Shown: in pieces, positions 6,633 through 10,494 of the stretch
Layout of the letters: every line of letters starts with the position of its first letter
Position numbering within the stretch: the first letter of the stretch is position 1
DNA from: a bacterium
Lineage (GTDB): Bacteria > Arandabacterota > Arandabacteria > Arandabacterales > JALGWA01
DNA: 10,494 nucleotides
Reading direction: 5' to 3'
Assembly (NCBI GenBank): GCA_025774425.1
Contig: JALGWA010000056.1
Span: 1 to 10,494, forward strand
Translations under genes and position numbers: made by a program
The notes under the pieces: generated by a model
The model's database searches: none
Seen by the model: the letters and a program-made list of their open reading frames with translations, nothing else
What the model was told of the DNA's origin: nothing

Positions 6633-8466
6633 AGTCCAACGAGCGAGCTTCGATCTCGCTCTTGACCATTCCGACGAATTCCTCGAGCGGCACGGCCCCC
6701 TTGTCCGTCCCGCCCCTCTTGCGCACGGCGACGGTTCGGGAGGCCCTCTCCCGTTCTCCGACAACGAGGATGTATGGAATCTTCTCCATGGTTTTCTGTC
6801 TGATCCTGTAGCCCAGCTTCTGCTGCGATGAAGTCGTCTCCGCCCGCACCCCGCCGGCGGCGAGGGCATTGCACACGTCGCCGGCGTATTGCTCGACCTC
6901 TTCCTTGACCGGGAGGACCGAAACCTGCACGGGGGACAGCCACAACGGGAAAGCGCCGCCGTAATGCTCGATCAGCACGCCGAAGAAGCGTTCGATGCCC
7001 CCGAGGACGGTTCTGTGAATCATGACGACGTTGTGCGGGCGGCCGTCCTCGCCGACGTACTCCACGCCGAGCCGGCCGGGGAGGTTGGGGCCGTAGAAGA
7101 CGGCCTCCCCCTTCGCGACGCGGTAGTCGATGCCCTTGCGCTCGAGCGCCCCCGCGAGCGCCCGTTCCGCCTCCTCCCAGTCGCGCGGCGAACCGGCGTA
7201 GTCCTGCGGCCGCGCAGGGTCACGGACGCTCAAGTCCACCTGGTAGTCCTTGAAACCGAGGGCCGAGAGCAGGTACTCGTAGAGGTCGATGACGCCGATG
7301 ACCTCGTCCACGATCTGCTCGCGCGTACAGAATATATGGGCGTCGTCCTGCGTGAAACCCCTCACCCTCATCAGACCGTGCAGCGTCCCCGACCTCTCCC
7401 TCCTGTAGACCGTCCCCATCTCCGCGTATCTTATCGGCAGGTCCCTGTAACTCCTTTTACGCGATTTGTACACCAGGATGTGGCCGACGCAGTTCATGGG
7501 TTTCAACACGTAGTCTTCGTCGTCGACCTTGAGCACGTACATGTTTTCTCTGTAGTAGTCGAAGTGGCCGGAGGCCTTCCAGAGGCCGGCCCTTGCTATG
7601 TGGGGCGTGTACAGCAGGCGATAACCCCTCTTGACGTGTTCGTCCTCCCAGAACCTCTCGATCAGCTTCCGTATGAGCGAGCCGTTGGCATGCCAGTACA
7701 CGAGCCCCGCCCCGGCCTCTTCGCGAATCGAGTAGAGATCGAGATCGATCCCCAGCCGGCGGTGGTCCCGCTTCTTCGCCTCTTCGAGTCTCCCCAGATA
7801 GTCCTCCAGCTGCGCCTCGTCCTCGAAGGCAGTCCCGTAGATCCGCTGCAGCATCGGCCGCCTCTCGTCGCCCCTCCAGTAGGCGCCGGCCACGCTCGTC
7901 AGCTTGAACGACTTGAGCCGACCCGTCGTCGGAAGATGGGGGCCCCGGCAGAGGTCGCTGAACTCGGCCTGCCTGTAAATGCTCACCGTCTCGTCCGTCA
8001 ACTCCTCGAGGAGCTCGACCTTGAAGCGCTCACCCGCCTGAGAGAAGACATCGACGGCCTCGGCCCTCGGGACTTCGACCCTCTCGATCGGGATGTCCTC
8101 GGCCACGATCTTCTTCATCTCCTCCTCGATGCGCGGGAGGTCCTCCTCGGTCAGGTGATGCGGGAGATCGAAGTCGTAATAGAAGCCGTCCATGATGGCC
8201 GGCCCGATGCCGAGTCTCGCCTGCGGGAAGAGACGCTTGACCGCCTGGGCCATGACATGCGACGCCGTGTGGCGGTAGACTTCGCGGGCCTCCTCGGAGT
8301 CGAACGTCAGGAACTCGACGCTCGCGTCCTCCTGCAGCACGGTCGAAAGGCCGATCACCTCGGTTCCGACGCGGGCGGCGATGAGGAGCCTTTGCGTTTC
8401 TCTCTCGACCGCACGCGCCCGCTCCCTGAGATCGGTGCCGGCTTTGAGGTCATAGACTAGTGCCAT
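6631..8466 (-). CDS. thrS: Threonyl-tRNA synthetase with an internal catalytic-core deletion
   Basis: ThrRS charges tRNA-Thr and clears Ser-tRNA-Thr. The 611-residue product (E. coli 642) has a shortened TGS domain (1-56), the editing domain with HTASH (H66, H70) and CRGPH (C173, H177), the class II core with the zinc ligands C326 (KPMNCVGH), H377 (FTQDDAHIF) and H484 (VMIHR), motif 2 (RYAEMGTVYRRERSG), motif 3 (GGIERFFGVLIEHY) and the C-terminal anticodon-binding domain. Two things are odd. After FYGP (457-460) the protein goes straight to NLPGR, so about 23 residues are missing, including positions equal to E. coli K465 and Q479. The ATG also lies 8 nt after the tRNA CCA end with no ribosome binding site. 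The family is certain; whether this copy is active is doubtful. Confidence 0.93.
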   Translation of the reverse strand: MALVYDLKAGTDLRERARAVERETQRLLIAARVGTEVIGLSTVLQEDASVEFLTFDSEEAREVYRHTASHVMAQAVKRLFPQARLGIGPAIMDGFYYDFDLPHHLTEEDLPRIEEEMKKIVAEDIPIERVEVPRAEAVDVFSQAGERFKVELLEELTDETVSIYRQAEFSDLCRGPHLPTTGRLKSFKLTSVAGAYWRGDERRPMLQRIYGTAFEDEAQLEDYLGRLEEAKKRDHRRLGIDLDLYSIREEAGAGLVYWHANGSLIRKLIERFWEDEHVKRGYRLLYTPHIARAGLWKASGHFDYYRENMYVLKVDDEDYVLKPMNCVGHILVYKSRKRSYRDLPIRYAEMGTVYRRERSGTLHGLMRVRGFTQDDAHIFCTREQIVDEVIGVIDLYEYLLSALGFKDYQVDLSVRDPARPQDYAGSPRDWEEAERALAGALERKGIDYRVAKGEAVFYGPNLPGRLGVEYVGEDGRPHNVVMIHRTVLGGIERFFGVLIEHYGGAFPLWLSPVQVSVLPVKEEVEQYAGDVCNALAAGGVRAETTSSQQKLGYRIRQKTMEKIPYILVVGERERASRTVAVRKRGGTDKGAVPLEEFVGMVKSEIEARSLD

Positions 8467-8474
8467 AATGAAAA

Positions 8475-8551
8475 TGGTGGGCGATACTGGACTTGAACCA
8501 GTGACTTCCTGCTTGTCGAGCAGGCACTCTGACCAACTGAGCTAATCGCCC
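8475..8551 (-). tRNA. tRNA-Val (GAC), CCA encoded, C at position 33
   Basis: A complete cloverleaf can be drawn: acceptor GGGCGAT/ATCGCCC, D arm GCTC-AGTTGGTCA-GAGT (closing G-U), anticodon stem CCTGC/GCAGG, variable loop AAGTC, T arm ACTGG-TTCAAGT-CCAGT, discriminator A, then CCA in the DNA. The anticodon loop is TCGACAA, so positions 34-36 are GAC (valine), and A35, C36 and A73 fit known valine identity. Position 33 is C where almost all tRNAs have U. The thrS start codon follows 8 nt after CCA. The gene probably shares a transcript with thrS, so 3' processing would free the thrS mRNA. Confidence 0.93.
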
Positions 8552-8641
8552 ACGCCTCTAACTTTAATGTCTGCAAATGATTAAACCTGCCGTTTCAATC
8601 AATACGACGGCCGACGGGGCCCTGTCAAGCGAAAACGCCCG
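8552..8641. other. Intergenic spacer between rpsA and the tRNA
   Basis: This 90-bp gap holds the promoter described separately. There is no ORF and no convincing terminator for rpsA: the only small hairpin after the stop is GCGTTTTCGC, with a 3-bp stem, so rpsA transcription may read through. Confidence 0.6.
8599..8628 (-). promoter_or_regulatory. Sigma70-type promoter for tRNA-Val and thrS
   Basis: On the minus strand TTGACA (8623-8628) is followed after 18 nt by TATTGA (8599-8604). The first is a perfect -35 box; the second is a fair -10 box (4 of 6). Transcription would start around 8590, about 40 nt before the tRNA. The spacer contains the near-palindrome GACAGGGCCCCGTC (8613-8626), which could be an operator or chance in GC-rich DNA. 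Confidence 0.6.
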
Positions 8642-10494
8642 CTAGGAAGCACGCTCGCCCTCGTCCTCCCCGGCGGCCGTCCCTTCCTCTGCGTCTGCAC
8701 CGGCCGGCGGGGCCCCCTCGCCCGTGTCGTCTCCCGGCTCGTCCGTTCCCGCCTGCGCCTTATCGGGCTCCGCCGGGGTCTCGTCCACGGGCCGAGTCTC
8801 CGCCTCCGGGGCTTCGGCCTCCTGGGATGCAGCCGCTGCCGCCTCCTCGGCCCGGGCCTCGCCCGCCGCTTCCGAAGCGGCCGGCTCTTCCGCCACCCCC
8901 TCTTCCTTCACGGTGACATGGTCACCCACGGTTATCTTCCTCGGACCGTACTTCTTCATGTATTCCTCGATCTCGTCGCGCTCCTGGCCGTCCAGGTACT
9001 CCTTGACCGAAAGCAGTATCTTGCGCGCGTCGGGATCTATCTTGATTACCCTGAGAGGCAGTTCGTCCCCCGGCTTGAAGACCTCCGACGGCCGCGAGAT
9101 GCCGTCCTGGCCGAGGTGCGAGAGAGGCACGAACCCCTCGACATCCTCCTCGAGCTCGACGACGACGCCTCTGTCATGGACCTTGGTGATCGTGCCCCTG
9201 GTCACGGTGCCGGCGGCGTAGGTCTCCATCAGCTTGGTCCAGGGATTCTCTTCGATCTGCTTGAGACCCAGCGAGATCTTCCGGTTGTCTTTGTCCACGC
9301 CGAGCACGACGACGTCGACCTTGTCCCCCTTCTTGAGAATCTCACTGGGATGCCTGATCCTCTTGGTCCAGGACATGTCCGAGATGTGCACCAGGCCCTC
9401 GATACCCGACTCGATCTCGACGAAGGCGCCGAAGTTGGTGAGGTTCCTGACCTTGCCGACGATTCTGCTGCCGACCGGGTACCTCTCCTCGAGGGTTTCC
9501 CACGGGTCCGGCTCGATCTGCTTGAGACCGAGGGATATCTTCTCGTGCTCCTTGTCTATCTTGAGCACGACGGCCTCGATCATGTCGCCTATGGCGACAA
9601 CCTTCGACGGGTGCTTGACATGCTTGGTCCAGGACATCTCCGACTTGTGAATCAGTCCCTCGACGCCCTTCTCCAGCTCGACGAAAGCCCCGTAGTCGGT
9701 GATGCTGACGACCTTGCCCCTGACCTTGTCGCCGACCGGGTACTTCTCCTCGATGTTCTCCCACGGGTACGGGGTCAGCTGCTTGAGGCCGAGCGAGATC
9801 CGCTCGCGCTCCTTGTCGAAGTCGAGCACCATCACCTTGACCTTGTCGCCGATGGCGACCATCTCCGAAGGATGGCTGACCCTGCCCCACGCGAGATCGG
9901 TTATGTGCAGCAGGCCGTCGATGCCGCCGAGGTCGATGAACGCGCCGAAGTCGGTGATGTTCTTGACGATGCCTTCGCGCGTCTGCCCCTTCTCCAGCTC
10001 GGCGAGGAGGGCGACTTTCATCTTCTCTCTCTCCTCCTCGAGCACGACCCGTCTCGAGACGACGACATTGCGCCTGCGCTTGTTTATCTTGATCACCTTC
10101 ACCCTGATCATCTCGCCGATGAGATCATCGAGGTTCTGGATCTGCCTGATCCCGACCTGGGAGCCCGGCAGGAACGCCTCGACCCCGAACAGGTCGACGA
10201 CGGCGCCGCCCTTGATCCTCCTCATCAGCTTGCCCTCGACGACCTTGGAGTTGTCGTAGGCGTCCTTGATCGTTCCCCAGACCCTGAGGAAGTCCGCCCT
10301 CTGCTTCGACAGCACGATCAGGCCGTCCTGGTTCTCCATCTTCTCGAGATAGACGTCCACGTCGTCGCCGACGCACACCGTCGGACTGTCGCCGAACTCC
10401 GAGAGCGGGATCACCCCCTCCGACTTGAAGCCGACATCGACGAGCACTTCGCTCTCGGAGACCTTCACGACGCGCCCCTTGACTATGTCGCCTT
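8642..10494 (-). CDS. rpsA: 30S ribosomal protein S1 (5' end beyond the window)
   Basis: S1 binds mRNA and helps unfold and load it on the 30S subunit. The frame is open at the right edge (reading GDIVKGRVVKVSESEVLVDV...), so the GTG at 10468 is an internal valine and the true start lies outside. Numbering from that GTG, six S1 repeats are visible: R1 up to about 55, R2 75-140 (GAVVDLFGVEAFLPGSQVG), R3 161-230, R4 246-317, R5 332-404 and R6 419-489. R3-R5 carry the RNA-binding consensus (TDFGAF, TDYGAF, TNFGAF). Residues 522-608 are an acidic Ala/Glu/Pro/Gly-rich tail, probably disordered. The six-repeat layout identifies ribosomal S1 rather than a smaller S1-domain protein. The gene precedes the tRNA/thrS unit by 90 bp. 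Confidence 0.96.
   Translation of the reverse strand, partial: GDIVKGRVVKVSESEVLVDVGFKSEGVIPLSEFGDSPTVCVGDDVDVYLEKMENQDGLIVLSKQRADFLRVWGTIKDAYDNSKVVEGKLMRRIKGGAVVDLFGVEAFLPGSQVGIRQIQNLDDLIGEMIRVKVIKINKRRRNVVVSRRVVLEEEREKMKVALLAELEKGQTREGIVKNITDFGAFIDLGGIDGLLHITDLAWGRVSHPSEMVAIGDKVKVMVLDFDKERERISLGLKQLTPYPWENIEEKYPVGDKVRGKVVSITDYGAFVELEKGVEGLIHKSEMSWTKHVKHPSKVVAIGDMIEAVVLKIDKEHEKISLGLKQIEPDPWETLEERYPVGSRIVGKVRNLTNFGAFVEIESGIEGLVHISDMSWTKRIRHPSEILKKGDKVDVVVLGVDKDNRKISLGLKQIEENPWTKLMETYAAGTVTRGTITKVHDRGVVVELEEDVEGFVPLSHLGQDGISRPSEVFKPGDELPLRVIKIDPDARKILLSVKEYLDGQERDEIEEYMKKYGPRKITVGDHVTVKEEGVAEEPAASEAAGEARAEEAAAAASQEAEAPEAETRPVDETPAEPDKAQAGTDEPGDDTGEGAPPAGADAEEGTAAGEDEGERAS
8645..8905 (-). other. 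Segment encoding the acidic low-complexity tail of S1
   Basis: The last 87 codons of rpsA encode almost only Ala, Glu, Pro, Gly, Asp and Thr (for example EEPAASEAAGEARAEEAAAA), with no S1 fold and strong negative charge. It follows the end of the sixth repeat and a short linker (KKYGPRKITVGDHVTV). It is in frame with the gene and ends at its stop codon. Confidence 0.8.
9200..10000 (-). repeat. 261-bp periodic repeats within rpsA (S1 repeats 3-5)
   Basis: S1 repeats 3, 4 and 5 are alike enough to show at DNA level. The plus-strand string CTGCTTGAG recurs at 9257, 9518 and 9779, exactly 261 bp (87 codons) apart, within the coding for SLGLKQ at the end of each repeat. This is tandem domain duplication within the gene, not a mobile repeat. 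Confidence 0.85.

Noticed and set aside
7050..7130. Frameshift as the cause of the short ThrRS
   Set aside because: The reading frame is the same before and after the junction, with intact motifs on both sides and no stop, so it is an in-frame loss.
6889..8460. A 523-codon plus-strand open frame opposite thrS
   Set aside because: It is a shadow of thrS: rich in Arg, Asp, Val and Leu, no motif, and the minus strand carries clear ThrRS motifs throughout.
8501..8530. tRNA-Asp(GTC) on the plus strand, since the complementary loop reads TTGTCGA
   Set aside because: The D loop, T loop (TTCAAGT), discriminator and CCA are in order only on the minus strand; the plus-strand reading comes from the symmetry of the anticodon stem.
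9200..10000. Tandem DNA repeats as a CRISPR or mobile element
   Set aside because: The 261-bp period equals 87 codons and matches the S1 domain repeats; copies are diverged and fully coding.

Overview
The window is a GC-rich piece of bacterial chromosome in which every gene I can support lies on the minus strand. It reads from right to left as rpsA (5' end outside the window), tRNA-Val(GAC), thrS, infC, rplT, pheS, pheT, a small ZapB-like coiled-coil gene, zapA and rny (3' end outside the window). It is a housekeeping locus for translation, cell division and RNA decay, not an accessory island. I see no transposase, phage gene, CRISPR array or toxin-antitoxin pair.

Layout: 8642-10494 holds ribosomal protein S1 with all six S1 repeats and an acidic tail. 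8552-8641 is a short spacer with a good sigma70-type promoter for the tRNA and what follows. 8475-8551 is a valine tRNA with an encoded CCA end. From 8466 down to 1558, thrS, infC, rplT, pheS, pheT, the ZapB-like gene and zapA are packed with overlaps or very short gaps, as in one operon. A 133-bp spacer then precedes rny, which runs off the left edge.

How the genes work together: ThrRS and PheRS charge tRNAs, IF3 controls initiation and start-codon choice, L20 is an early 50S assembly protein, and S1 helps load mRNA. ZapA and the coiled-coil protein would tune the FtsZ ring. RNase Y is a membrane-anchored endonuclease that starts mRNA decay. The order thrS-infC-(rpmI)-rplT-pheS-pheT is widely conserved in bacteria; joining it to zapA and rny is, as I recall, typical of deltaproteobacterial and related Gram-negative lineages. 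The likely source is an uncultured or deltaproteobacteria-like high-GC Gram-negative bacterium, but the phylum cannot be fixed from this window.

Most unusual points: (1) ThrRS lacks about 23 residues of its catalytic core, in frame, between the FYGP motif and NLP. (2) infC appears to start at AUC behind a perfect Shine-Dalgarno. (3) rpmI (bL35) is absent from its usual place, and infC and rplT overlap instead. (4) The tRNA-Val has C at position 33, where U is nearly universal. (5) thrS starts 8 nt after the tRNA CCA with no Shine-Dalgarno and a shortened TGS domain. I found no wholly new multi-gene system; the interest lies in these departures from a conserved locus.
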